A stretch of DNA of 64,000 bases from positions 40,878,764-40,942,763 of the forward strand of contig CM072523.1 of the NCBI GenBank assembly GCA_036898135.1. Direction: 5' to 3'. Every line of letters starts with the position of its first letter. Within the stretch, counting starts at the first letter, position 1. Below the pieces are notes generated by a model, which was not told the DNA's origin, did no database searches, and saw only the letters and a program-made list of their open reading frames with translations. Position numbers and translations under genes: made by a program. Origin of the DNA: Oncomelania hupensis. Lineage: Eukaryota; Mollusca; Gastropoda; Littorinimorpha; Pomatiopsidae. Positions 34,669 to 46,552 of this stretch are shown piece after piece.

Positions 34669-35505
34669 AAGTAGTAGTAATAGTAGTAATAGTAGTATAG
34701 TAGTAGTAGATAGACAGTTTTGTTTAGGCCTTCCTGTCTATTACACGCATACATTTGATGAAACATGACCTCTAATCGTCATGTTCTTTAAGCTTAATTG
34801 TGCATTTTGGGTTACTATCCAGAAGGTTTTTAAATGAGTTAATATTTTTGCGAATTTCATGCTTATTTACCAACCTACTCTGCTGATTTCTAGTTTGGCT
34901 GATGTTAATCTCAAATAAATCATAAAATTTGACTTGTTCGAATACTGACTTCAGCAAACTATTTTGTGATTGCTGGATATTAGTGCCTTGCGAAGCTCTT
35001 TGAGCTTGTAAGTGCGCAATATAAAAGCAATCTCTGTGGGTTTTGAAAAATCTATTCCGTGAAAATATTGTAAACATCTGTATTAGATCTCCGCTATAAG
35101 TCTTGTGTTGGTAATTGCAAATGTTCTAATCTTTCGCTATGCGAAATGTTTGCGCATTCCTGTTTGTGGCTCTTCGCTGAACACGATCAATCGCGGCCGA
35201 TTGTCTGTTTAAACATGGTGACCAGATTATATTTCCATATTCCACACGAGTTGTTGTTTTGTAGATTATAGTCACACGACACTTTCGCATATAGGTGACT
35301 ACTGGACCGATTTATACTGACACCAGCGGACCAGTTGTTGGTAAAGGGGAAAATAATATGATCACACGTTGACCAATCCGGGATTCGAACCAGCGATCTT
35401 TCGGTTACTAGCAAGACGCTCTTACCAACTGAGCTACCCGGCCCCTCTTCCACATGAGAGCGGACCAAGACCTTATAAACAGCGTGTAGGCCTATGTGTG
35501 GTTAG
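34610..35505 (-). pseudogene. 5'-truncated LINE (reverse-transcriptase C-terminus), split by a SINE
   Basis: From the right on the minus strand: LYKVLVRSHVE (about 35492-35451) stops at a SINE insertion and resumes at about 35245 as VEYGNIIWSPCLNRQSAAID, then RVQRRATNRNAQTF. A region around GDLIQMFTIF...FFKTHRD extends to a stop near 34772. RSHVEYGNxIW...LExVQRRAT is the standard C-terminal block of Jockey/CR1-like LINEs. The 3'UTR ends in (ACT)n at 34708-34610. The frame is broken by a stop in the QRRAT region. Confidence 0.8.
35251..35447 (-). repeat. tRNA-Thr-like SINE nested in the LINE
   Basis: Flanked by TTCCACACGAG (35240-35250) and TTCCACATGAG (35448-35458), an 11 bp target duplication with one later mismatch. 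The head reads GGGTAGCTCAGTTGGTAAG, then GCTAGTAACC and GGTTCGAATCCCGG. The CTAGTAA loop resembles tRNA-Thr(AGT). The acceptor stem does not close, so it is not a working tRNA. It ends ACTATAATCTACAAAACAAC. Confidence 0.9.
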
Positions 35506-36398
35506 AAACAAACAAACAACGATCCATTAGTTTATATTATTTATACACCATGATATTTCAAATGTTTCTATATCTTAAGTTGTTTCTTTTTCCTAAGAAA
35601 ATCCTAATTTTAAGGCGCCAGAGATAATCGACAAGTTGATTGCAGGCCCTCAAATAACAGAAAAAGACGAAGCATTTTGTTTTGTATCTCATTTACAGTA
35701 GAAAATGATTTTCTAATATTAATTAATTAATTAAATTTGGTACATTTTTTCTATAATATTTGTTTGCTTTAGCAGCATATGTACTGTTAGCATAAAACAA
35801 AGTGTACGAATCTATCGCTCATAATTATTCGGTTAATATTAATTATAGTGATATAATTATAGGCTATTGGTGGATAGTTTGAACTAAAAATATTATTTAA
35901 TGCATAATCTGATGTGTGATTAGTAGTCCTTCAATTCAAATAACTTTTTTCCTGTCACAGTTATGTTTATGTAAATGGAGACTACCATAAACAATACATA
36001 GTAAAACATATAGGAGTATGATTCTTCTAACTCGATAAAACAATAAACATTTTTGTGGTTCTGCTCAGACAACGTAGCAACCCTTTTATTTACTTTTTAT
36101 TTATTTATGTATTTATTTATTTATTCAGTTTATATCTCTCTATCAGTTTATTTATTTAATTTTGGAATATTTTCTGGGCGTCCAATGTATTCACATTTTA
36201 TATGAATACATTTTTTTTAATTGAGAAAATAATTACAATAAAGATTTTATTTAGATTTGATTTAAATCCTTTATAGTTAGTGTTGAAAGTCAAGTTTGTG
36301 AGAAATATTTAAAAAATAAAAAAACAACAGCACCAATAAATAACTTTACAGAATAACGAATACAAGGCAAACCGAATGATTAGATAAATGAATGAGTA

Positions 36399-36401
<3 letters not shown>
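35506..36401. other. AT-rich non-coding, nothing recognised
   Basis: Contains ATTTATTT runs near 36090-36125 and no exon signal. Confidence 0.45.
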
Positions 36402-36653
<252 letters not shown>

Positions 36654-36739
36654 AATATAGTTGACGGATGGACAAAGCCCAAAACAATAGTTCACAGAGC
36701 TTTACAGCTCGAGAACTAATGAATATTACAATATGCTGT

Positions 36740-36948
36740 CTCTTGTTGCTGCTACTACTACTCCTCTTACTATTATTATTCCTACTACTACTACTCTTAC
36801 TACTACTATAACTCCACCACCACCACTATAACTACGGCACTGTTTCTGCTATTATTTCTACTAGGGCCTACCATTGCTTATATTACTACAAGAGACTATC
36901 TCTGCTACTACTACTAATAGTATTATTATGCTGCTATTCCTACTCCTT

Positions 36949-37006
<58 letters not shown>

Positions 37007-37007
37007 C
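36740..37007. repeat. Degenerate then pure (ACT)n
   Basis: Scattered ACT-rich sequence from 36750, pure ACT at 36950-37003. Confidence 0.85.
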
Positions 37008-37647
37008 ATTACTTCTTCGCTTCTTTCCTTTTGCAGATGTTTCAAACCAAGCATTTCAAAGGGTATAATAACAAACTGTAAATGCGTTGTTATATTTAAA
37101 CAGTTAATCTCTGTATCCGTCCAGTCGTGTACGTAAGCCTATCAATTTTAATCTCTAAAAATTCCTTTTTAAACCTGCCGCAAAGGTTGCATTGAATCTA
37201 CCGAATGTGAAGTTAGCAATTAAATAGCGAGGTATAGCAATAGACTGAGCTCGTCCTATGTAATTACGAAGAATATAAATTATTTGAAACGCAGTAGGCT
37301 TGACTATGCGATTATTATTATTACTAAATTGCGTTTGACGCACGTGTTTTGAGGAAAAGGTGGGGAGAAGAGAAGCTGCAGATGATCTTTAATGATCTGT
37401 AGAATTTTTATATTTCAATGATTCCATCGTGCAAAAACAATATTATAATGAAGTGTAGTCTTTCTATTAAATTGTTCTAGAAGCGTGAATTTTTGAAGGA
37501 AATGCGAAGGAAAGAGAAACTGCATGCAGCTTACATTTGGATGATGCGTGTACAATTTGTAGTTATTTCTAAATTATTAGTTGTAGTCATGTATTATGTT
37601 ATGGTGTTTGAATTACCTTCAATTAGTATTCCGATCTAGTTCCAGTC

Positions 37648-37649
<2 letters not shown>
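37008..37649. other. Non-coding, nothing recognised
   Basis: AT-rich unique sequence. Confidence 0.4.
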
Positions 37650-37725
<76 letters not shown>

Positions 37726-37747
37726 AGAGAAAGAGAGAGAGAGAGAG
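37650..37747. repeat. (GA)n microsatellite
   Basis: Nearly pure, followed by a (GTA)n remnant into which the next element inserted. Confidence 0.95.
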
Positions 37748-37774
37748 TAGTAGCAGCACTTGTAGTAGTACTTA

Positions 37775-38454
37775 CAGTGTTCCCGATTACGCACAGTAGT
37801 GCGTCAATTACGCACAAAATATGAAAAATGACGCAGAAAAATTTATGGACGCACACATTTTGTTCGAATTGCTGAAGTCAAAAATACGACCAACGAGTGG
37901 CGAACTAATTCACGGCATAATCAGAATTTGAACCCAACTGAGACTGCCAATGCAGACGATTAAAGATTGTTTCGGGAGTTGTCGTCCTTAAAAATCGCAT
38001 GCGCGCGCATTGTAAACTTCCTCCAAGCAATCCATTCACTGAACAGAAGAAATCTTCGTGAATTTATTCTTTGATTCTATCATACACGATCATGTCACTT
38101 CTGACGTGGTTGACTGGGCCCAAAACCCGTTAATCCACAGCAACATCAAGTACAGATCCTGTCATTATCGAAAATACGGAACTCCAAAGCAAGGATAAAC
38201 AAATAAATGATGAAACCCAAACTGAAGTAAAGCGTCCAGAGAAACATGGTTTAATTTTTGTTTTTTTTATGATTATGATAACTAATGTGACGCTTTAACA
38301 GAGTAAAAAAACAAAAGAAAAAAAGTGAGGCTTGGACTTGTTTTTACATTTTGTTTTCCGATTTGGGGACTCTCAAAATTTGCACAAGGACTCTTAAAAT
38401 TTTATACCTGGGAGTCCCAAGGACTCTCATTTTTTGTGTGTGGAGGGAACACTG
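37775..38454 (+). mobile_element. Internally deleted hAT-like DNA transposon (680 bp)
   Basis: Exact 10 bp terminal inverted repeats, CAGTGTTCCC at 37775-37784 and its complement at 38445-38454, with looser similarity inward (CACACAAAA-type). ACTTA flanks both ends (37770-37774, 38455-38459) inside a GTA/TAG microsatellite. An ATG at 38092 begins MSLLTWLTGPKTR and then a stop; a shifted frame continues for about 45 polar residues. This looks like the start of a transposase whose remainder is deleted. CAGTGTTCCC ends are typical of hAT elements; a 5 bp duplication is shorter than the usual 8. Confidence 0.65.
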
Positions 38455-38577
38455 ACTTATAGTAGTAGAGGTAGAAGAGGAAGAAGCGATCCAACATTTC
38501 AATGAGTATAAAAATGTAACGATGTAACTTGTAGGCAAAGCATATCTATGAAATAATAAAAATTAACACTCTTTGTA

Positions 38578-38627
38578 GAAGAAGAAGAAGAAGAAGAAGA
38601 AGAAGAAGAAGAAGAAGAAGAAGAAGA
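38578..38627. repeat. (GAA)n microsatellite
   Basis: Sixteen pure units. Confidence 0.95.
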
Positions 38628-39660
38628 TGTATTATTTATTTTATAAAAAGTACAAAGTAAAACTTAGTCTGATCTAAGCGTTCACGCACATCCACATCTC
38701 TACACTCGCGCAAGTTAACAAGAGATGAAAACTTATTATTTGAAGACAATGACACAATGTTAAGATAAATATAGAGCATGCGTACTAAACTGCAAACTTA
38801 ATCTGTAGTTGTATGGTCAAGACGGTAACATGTAACCCACAATGCTTTAATTTAAACGGTTTAATTGCTTTGATGATAGTATACGTAGCCTATGTACATG
38901 CACTACTTAAATAATAAACTCATTGCTTATCATAGGCATCTGTACACTTCGTTGTGTCACATGACGCAAAGCGTGATTTTTGCTGCTGCTGCTTTTATCC
39001 CGTGGTCATCTTTTTATCTTCGAACTTCGACCTTGTCAAACGAAAATCAAATAGGCCTTTCACTCTATAACCATAATGCTACCCGCACTGTGCCTCTAAG
39101 AATAACGCACCGAATACTGTAGAGTCGGTGTACGCATCGCACGCTATCTGTATCATAATACTCTCAGATACGCGAACGCCCCTCTACCGTTAAAAATAGT
39201 AGAAGCTGATGTCATTCAAACTAGCGACAACGCCCAGAGCAGGCAGTAAAATGTGATACGCGTATTTTTTTCTCTCTCCCGTTTGACTTTACTAGCAGTT
39301 ACAGTATCCATATTTTGAATAGTTTGTAAAGTGTTGAGCATATTTGTAAACATGTGTGTCTGTAAGATGCGATGTTTTTTTTTAAAACCCTTTTTTACCA
39401 TTTTTTAGAAGAAGTAAACAGGTCAGTTTTTGACTGGTATGAATGCTATGAGCTGTGACCACGGCGCATTTTTTCTCTCCGCTTTTTCTAAGAGTAAACA
39501 AAAAAGAGGTAAATTGTTGATTAGTTTTGTATGATACAACTTTTAAAAATAATAAATCTATTCATTGCAACGTCGCTTACTGGATGACTTTTATAGATTG
39601 GAGTTACGCCCGTCCTTCCTCCTTACATCCCATGTTGTTATTAGGTTTATTAATTGTGAT
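38628..39660. other. Non-coding, nothing recognised
   Basis: AT-rich unique sequence. Small open frames have no domain. Confidence 0.4.
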
Positions 39661-39664
39661 GTAT

Positions 39665-39735
39665 TTGTTGATTTTAATGTCTAATATCCACTGAATGTGT
39701 GAATAGACAACAAATTAAATATTGATTAATTTATA
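39665..39735 (+). repeat. LINE 3' terminus
   Basis: TTTTAATGTCTAATATC...TGAATGTGTGAATAGAC...AAATTAAATATTGATTAAT is a diverged copy of the RNase H LINE end at 1.5 kb. Confidence 0.65.
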
Positions 39736-39768
39736 CATTTATTCATTATATTTGTTTATCTTCGAATC

Positions 39769-40007
39769 TTTCATACCAGCAGTTTCAAGGTCTGTGAGTG
39801 TGAATCCTGTACAATGCTTTCATACTGGCAGTTTCAAGGTATGTGAATGCTGTACAATGCTTTCATACTAGCAGTTTCAAGGTCTGTGACTGTGAATGCT
39901 GTACAATGCTTTCATACTAGCAGTTTCAAGGTCTATGAGTGTGAATGCTGTACAATGCTTTCATACTAGCAGTTTCAAGGCCTATGAGTGGGAATGCTGT
40001 ACAATGC
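39769..40007 (+). repeat. 49 bp minisatellite, five copies
   Basis: The unit begins TTTCATACTAGCAGTTTCAA and ends GAATGCTGTACAATGC. There are four 49 bp units and one 43 bp unit (the second) lacking six bases. Units are over 90% alike by eye. Confidence 0.9.
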
Positions 40008-41093
40008 TTTAAAATGTAATGGTGTATTTTTCCACAACCATTACAAGTTCTTTTTGAAAAGATTTTTGACTAGTTTGTATGCTGGAAACTATGACGCTAG
40101 CTGTAAACTATGATGGCATATTTGTTTTCACCTTTTACTAGTTAATAGACGTCCCCCTTTTTGTTATCCATTATTTCATTTTATTATATTATTTTTGGTT
40201 GGTTTAATTAAAAAAAAACCTACCTTATTTCCGCCTTTACAAACCTTGCATACAGAGGCGTATTTCTGTTAAGACTTTTTTTTAAAACAAAAGTTATGCG
40301 TTGACTCTTGAGTCTATATGGCAATTGTTAATGTATTATTTAAAAAAATGGTTTTAATACTAGTCAGTGAAAGTGCAAAAATTCAGTTTTGTTTCGCTTC
40401 GTAGTCACCCCTTTCACACTCTCAAATTAAATAGTAGTTGTGTTTAAACTGCGTTCTCTGTTGTATTTTTTCATTTGTAAAACAATGAATTAATTATTTT
40501 AAAATTATGTTAGTGAGGTATATTTAAAATTATGGGTTTTGTAATTTTTATTTTATTTGACAATAATTAAATAATTTTTATTTATTTCCTTACTTATTTA
40601 ATAATAATATTTTTTTTTTCAATTTAAATTCGTTTGATGTTTAAAAAAATACTACGTTAGACGCACTAAATATTTCATATCATAAAACAGGCTATGAACA
40701 CTAAACATTAATGTTTTGCACATCCTGTAGATGAATTTAAAAGTCAGTTTGATTTTCCGATTCTGCTGGAAAACATTAGCCTACAATCGTTTCAGTATAC
40801 TGTAGTTGAAACCAGTAAGTAAACGGAAAGGCACACCAGAAAATATTGTGATTATCCTGTTAATATCACTCATTCGTTGGACTGATAATAATATTGTTTT
40901 GTGAGTGATGCTGGACGCGCGCCTTTAATACAACTCATGCATTTTGCCTGAATAACAACGTTATTTGACAAACAATACTGAACGCTTCCTACTAACAACA
41001 CTGATGCATGCCACAGTTACCGACTTAAGAGAGCAATAGCATTATTTCCTTTGCCCACCTCCCCCACTCCACCCCCTCTCTTTCTCTCCCACT
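40008..41093. other. AT-rich non-coding, nothing recognised
   Basis: A/T homopolymers dominate 40150-40680. No exon is supported. Confidence 0.45.
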
Positions 41094-41110
41094 CTCTCTC
41101 TCTCCCACTC

Positions 41111-41163
<53 letters not shown>
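41094..41163. repeat. (CT)n microsatellite
   Basis: Nearly pure, with CCCA and CA interruptions at the 5' end. Confidence 0.95.
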
Positions 41164-41166
<3 letters not shown>

Positions 41167-41394
41167 CATGCCTGCCTTTTGCCCTTTTGCCCGTTAATTC
41201 GTTAATTGATTGGGTGAGCTACCACTTGCCCTATGATTGGAGGAGTCCGTGGCTCAAGAGCTTAAGGCTATCAGGAGTATGCATGGCAGTTAAGGGGCTG
41301 ATCCGCTTCTCACCACTGCGCCACGATTGTGATGACTGCTGCTAATCACTCGATTGCTTGATCTTAATCTGTTGTTTCATTGGTCATCGTTCCA

Positions 41395-41740
41395 GAGTCC
41401 CTGCTCCGGTGTTCTAAATCCCTAATTTTTAGCTATGGTGGTTCTAGGGTCCCAATTTCAACAGTCAGAGAGCCCACATTTCAGTTGGTTTGAGAGTCCT
41501 TATTTCAGTCGTCCGAGAGTCTCTGTTTCAGTCGTATGAGAGGCCCTATTCCATTCTTAAGGGAGCCTCTATAACAGTCTTCAGAGTCACTGTACAAGTC
41601 TTCTGACAGTCACTATTTCGGTCGTCTAATAGTCTAGTACTTTTCCGCCATTCCCTGTTCCCCACGTTTGAGTGTCTCTATATCCCAAGCGTCTATACGA
41701 GTCCATCTTTCAGGCGTTTACCAATCTCTTCTTTTTTCCT
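41395..41740. repeat. Highly degenerate 23 bp minisatellite
   Basis: Units such as TTATTTCAGTCGTCCGAGAG(TCT), CTGTTTCAGTCGTATGAGAG(GCC) and TATTTCGGTCGTCTAATAGT(CTA) follow one another at 22-23 bp between about 41480 and 41640. Looser units extend to both sides, roughly a dozen in all. Individual units differ at many positions, so the array is old. Confidence 0.65.
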
Positions 41741-41831
41741 CGTCGCCGAATGTAACATTTTCTGGCGCTTAAGAACCCCGAGTCCTTATTTGAATACCCA
41801 GAGAATGCTTGTCGTACGACAAGATCGGAAA

Positions 41832-42536
41832 TTGATTGATTGATTTATTATTGCTTTAGGTCCAGCGGACTCTTCCGAGCCAAATCAGGACCGGACAACC
41901 CCCGATCCGTATAAAAGATCTGCTGAAACAACCCCAGTGGGAAAATTGAATGCCCTCCACCGGCCAGTCACTTTACAATAAAGACATCCCACGCGAGGGA
42001 CGGCTGAGGGTTGACCTCAACTACGCGAACTCCCCGATTACAAAAACAAAATAGAATACAAACATCATTATAAATCATCAACAAAAAACATACATATAAA
42101 ATGCTTATAGTGCTAAATAGTACATTCATAGGAAGCCCTAGTGACCACCCGGCAGAAAGCGTCCAACACTCCCAAGCTGATCCAACAGACCCCATACACA
42201 AACAAGGAGTCTTGTCCAGGAAGAGTTTTCAAGAAAAAAGGTAGGTCATTGATCTAGCGAAGAAGAAGATAGTATAGCAGAGTGGTAGGACAGATCGGGA
42301 ATGGGAAAGAGCAAATGAGGAAGACAGCGACAGTGGGAATTTAAAGCACTAAATTTCCAGAAAGTGGGGATACTATTTATACTGAAACCCCCGGCACTCC
42401 AACGGGGGGAACTGTTGCCGCAGTTAATTTGTCATGCCTACAAAGGCAAGACAGGTTTTCAACTGGGGCTTTCACTGTACCCTTTATAGGTTAGAACAAT
42501 CTACAGTGGCAAGATTGCTCATGACCCCAAGGGGTA
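41832..42536 (-). mobile_element. E1 retroelement, copy 4 (full length, 705 bp)
   Basis: A perfect 13 bp target duplication, ACAAGATCGGAAA, lies at 41819-41831 and 42537-42549. The start is TACCCCTTGGGGTCATGAG and the end CTGGACCTAAAGCAATAA, followed by AATCAATCAATCAA. It keeps the TATAAATAG box and the 77-codon open stretch at 42201-41968 shared with copy 2. Confidence 0.93.
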
Positions 42537-42734
42537 ACAAGATCGGAAAAAGAGGCCTTATATAGAACAGTTGTTGTATACAGTGAATGACTTTGCTTAG
42601 GCTACTTAATAGTGAAAGCTTAGTTGTTGTTTTTCTCCTGACATAGACGCTTTTTTCTGTCCTTGTTTGGTGATGTTATTGTATCTTATGTTATGTAAAT
42701 TATTTATTATTTATTATTTTATTTATTCCATTAG

Positions 42735-42906
42735 ATTTCTTCTTCTTCTTCTTCTTCTTCTTCTTCTTCTTCTTCTTCTTCTTCTTCTTCTTCTTCTTCT
42801 TCTTCTTCTTCTTCTTCTTCTTCTTGTGATCATTATCATCATCGTCGTCGTCATCATCATCATCATTATCATCATCATCATCATTATTGTTGTTGTTGTT
42901 ATTATT
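42735..42906. repeat. (TTC)n followed by (ATC)n/(GTT)n
   Basis: About 30 TTC units to 42825, then TCA/TCG-type triplets and a short GTT block. Confidence 0.95.
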
Positions 42907-43015
42907 ATTTTATTTTTTTTTCTTCGTGAAGAAAGATGTTAAATATTTGAAATAGGGACAATTGTATACAAAATTGTTCTGTTGTTTCCGTTTAACTATT
43001 TACTAAGCTTGATTG

Positions 43016-43016
<1 letters not shown>

Positions 43017-43081
<65 letters not shown>
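43017..43081. repeat. (GA)n microsatellite
   Basis: About 32 pure units. Confidence 0.95.
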
Positions 43082-45170
43082 GTGGGTGGGTGGTGAGTGG
43101 GAAACAAAAGATTGAAAGACAAAGACAATGCTACGCGATATGCGACTATCAACATCCTTGCCATTTTGCCAGCGAGTCTGGGTATGAGAATTTTAGATAA
43201 TGAATTGACTGATACGTTATGACAAGTTCCCATTATTATACCAGAACATTGTTCCCCGTTGCATTCACAAAGGTATCATGTACTCGACGACACATGCGCT
43301 GTTGGTGCAGATGTGCAGAAAATATAATACCAAACTTGTGTTGTGTATTGTTTAAGCGAACCGTAAATTTATGACGCAGGCGAAGATTTCCGCGAGCTGC
43401 TGAAAATGGAGTCGGTTTGACTTTGTGACCAAAATGTTAAGGCTCATTAATTTGCAATTATTTTTGTTGTTGTTCTCTTCAGCTATACTTTTTATTTTCC
43501 TCTTTCTCCGAGGATTGGAAGAACAAAAAAAAAAAGAAAAAAAGAAAAGAGTTAATTTGACACTGGTGTCAGAAATTTGAAGGATTATTAGTATGACGTG
43601 TGTGTGTGTGTGCGTGTGTGCTTTAACGATACTCTCTGTTTTGTGTGCAAACCTGAACAGGATACTGACAGACAGCGGGTATATTGCCCTACAAAATTTG
43701 CGGAAAAAGTACCAACTGGAACAAGTTTTTAACAAAATAATATAACGATTTATATTGTATACATATGTCATGGTACTTGGCGATTCGTGACTGTCAGTGG
43801 ATGGTGTGGATCTGTTATCTTCCTTCTTTTGTTTCAACTTTTTTTTAAATACGAAGGCTTAATGCCATATCACTTCAGTAACATTAGACAAGACAAACAT
43901 GGATGGAAACGTAAGATGGAAAGAAAAACAAAACCAAAGCTTTACGAACAATTTTCACAGAGAATTTCAAAATGGTAGTAGATCTTTGATGTTGGGGTAA
44001 AAAGTAGTTATTAAATGGCTTTGTGAAGGTTGGTTATCTTTTATTTATTTGTTTGTTTGTTTGTTAATTAATTAATTTATTTATTGACATGTATTTATTT
44101 ATGTAAATTTATTTTTTTGTTCATTTTTATTTTTATTTACTTATTTTACGTGTGTTGTAATTGCATTGCATCCCTTTCCTCTGCAAGCTATATATCCTTA
44201 GTTTTTGTTTTGTGTGCATAGTGTTAATCACAGGGCAGCAGATTAGTCACTAAGCCATGCCGGGAAAAAATGAATAATGACACACAGGCAACACACACAT
44301 TAAATTAGCATGCAATCGCGATGATAATCAGTTATGCGCCAGCCGGCTTTTGTTTTCTCAAAAGAACTTTTTGTGGAGCAGGTACAATAAAAACGATTTA
44401 GCTATAGCTTGAAAAATAAGTGCCCCCTTCACCACATCCTTCAGAAAAAATGAAAGAATGAAATCATAGCTGAATAGGTAAGTGAACTAATGAAATAATA
44501 AAGATTGCATAATTTTAAAAATACAAATGAATACATAAATATAATGAAACAGTAAATTAATAATCAATCAATCAATTAATCAATCATTAAACAAATAAAT
44601 AAATAAGCAAAAGACAAAACAATATAAAAATGTATAACTAAAACTATTTGCATATAATAATATAATTATCTTACCTCCCTCTCTTATAGAACTATATAAA
44701 AAAAACTGAGAAGAGGATACATTTTTGTTATATATTAACAATATCTGACAATACTGAAGTTTAAATAAATAAGTAAACATGGGAGTTAATAAATAACTGA
44801 ATAAACACATTTATAACCGAACAAAAATAAATAATGAAATAATTTATATTTAAAAAAAATTAAATAGCATTTTTGGAAAGTTAGACAATGCCCCAAGTCA
44901 AATCTTTCGAACATGATGTTTAGTTTAAAAAACAAGAAGTATATAATTATAAATTGTATAAAATGTGATGTCGAAATCTGACAGTGTTCTATTACATTAA
45001 TTCTTTGATTATATACATATTTTAGAAATGCTGATGATCTCATTTGTGCAAAAACCATTCGTGCTTTTTTTTTTTTTTTTTTTTTTTTAGATGCTGACAC
45101 TTTTTGTTTAGGAATGAACTGTTGAAACAAGATGTCCATTTCATTTTGTAAGCATTTTTGGGTTTGTTTT
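43082..45170. other. AT-rich non-coding, nothing recognised
   Basis: Contains a short GT tract (43599-43620), ATTT/AATA-rich stretches and a 23-T run near 45066. Open frames have no domain and follow composition. Confidence 0.45.
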
Positions 45171-45182
45171 TGTACTGTCATT

Positions 45183-45247
45183 CTGGTCCTGATTTGGCTC
45201 GGAAGAGTCCGCTGGACCTAAAGCAATAATCTTGTATTGTATTGTAT
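45183..45247 (+). mobile_element. E1 retroelement, copy 5 (65 bp 3' end only)
   Basis: GGTCCTGATTTGGCTCGGAA...CTGGACCTAAAGCAATAAT followed by (TTGTA)n, bounded by a perfect 12 bp target duplication, TGTACTGTCATT, at 45171-45182 and 45248-45259. An extreme 5' truncation that proves insertion starts from this 3' end. Confidence 0.9.
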
Positions 45248-45639
45248 TGTACTGTCATTAGGATTGTTCTTTGCGAAATGAGGCCGGATTGTGTTGTATG
45301 CCAGTGAACTTTTCACCCACAACTTCCTTCTCTCTTTGCTTTTCTATTTCATATTTGCCTGTTTCTCTCTGTAATCGTTTTAGTATACGTTTAATAACGT
45401 AATTTATTTTTATTTATTCTTTAATAACTGTTTTGGAATGTGCTTGAAAAGAAAACAATCATCCCTTTTTTGACGTACGAAATTTTAAGATTGCAAATAT
45501 TTTTTTTATTATATTTGTTGTTGACTTTTAAAAACATTTTATTGTCTCTTTTTATGGGGAGATTCTGGGCTGCCTCCCTTGGGGAAGGCGTAGTAGCAGC
45601 CTGTGGTGCGCCCAAAACCCAAAAACCTCATATTAGCTG

Positions 45640-45848
45640 GATATGTGGTTTTTTAATACTTAAAATTTTTTTACTTTGCTGGTGGAACAAACCGGAGTAC
45701 CCGGAGAAAATCGCCGAATCGAAAGTAAATAATATTTGGAGGAACATAACGCCCAGAGGCGGGATCGATCCCACACTTGTCAGGCGCCATTGGTTTCTAG
45801 CTTGTGGACCAGGCAAACTAATCCCGCCTTAGACCACGCGGCCACAAC
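45640..45848 (-). repeat. tRNA-derived SINE with CTCCGGGTACTCCGG core
   Basis: The minus strand reads GTGGCCGCGTGGTCTAAGGC (head, Leu/Ser-like with a long variable region), then GGGATCGATCCCGCC (B-box region) and TTTTCTCCGGGTACTCCGG. The core is shared with the 6.4 kb SINE although the heads differ. It lies about 170 bp upstream of the Zic splice acceptor. Confidence 0.8.
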
Positions 45849-46015
45849 ACTCGCTATCAAAAGATTTCAAATTGTTCTCAATTTTTTAGAAAAGATTAGC
45901 GTTTTTCTGCTATTTGTTTACTTTCCACTTTCTCAAATGTAATCGTGATGAAAAATAATTTTGTAACAGACCCTAATATTAATCCATAATTTTGTTTCTG
46001 TTTGCTATGTTGCAG

Positions 46016-46552
46016 ATGTGACATCGAAATCTGACGTCCACTGTGGAGAGTCCGGAAACAATTTATCATTCAACTCCAAGGGATTTTGTTGAGACCGAAT
46101 TTTGTACTCGAACGCTACCGCCATTTTAGTCTTCAACAAGGATTGGCTTCTATACTTTCACTACGAGGTCAGAAGTTTTGGGAGATACGAACTATGTTGA
46201 CTTGCAATAATCGTTACATCTGGGATATAATACTTTAATAGACGCAATCCTTCAAAAGAGTTTACCATTAGCTAAATGATATTGTCATCTGATTCTAACA
46301 CAACGAAGAAGCTTATTGGCTTCAGGAGAAAAACAAGAGAAGAGACAGATATTTTTTTTTAAAATTGAAGACAGCAAGAAAACCGCTAACAATATTTTGC
46401 CGTTAAGGCGGGGAATTTATTTTCCCCTGGAGGAAGATAACTACAAGACGCAACATTGTTGCATTAACGACAGTGGAGATAGTGCTGCTTGCCAGCGCTA
46501 TTGTCCTACCAAAGTGGACGGCCTCAACAGCCGTCACCATTACGGCCTATCG
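46016..46552 (+). other. 5'UTR part of the first Zic coding exon
   Basis: A pyrimidine-rich acceptor (TTTGTTTCTGTTTGCTATGTTGCAG, shown here only in part as GTTTGCTATGTTGCAG) ends at 46015, implying an upstream untranslated exon. In the Zic frame a TGA at 46277-46279 blocks upstream extension, and there is no ATG before 46553. The open but ATG-less stretch 46280-46552 even has an SRHH-like segment before the start, so a non-AUG start cannot be excluded. Confidence 0.6.

Noticed and set aside
35251..35447. Functional tRNA-Thr gene
   Set aside because: The A and B boxes are good, but the acceptor stem does not pair and the sequence continues into a SINE body with a target duplication.
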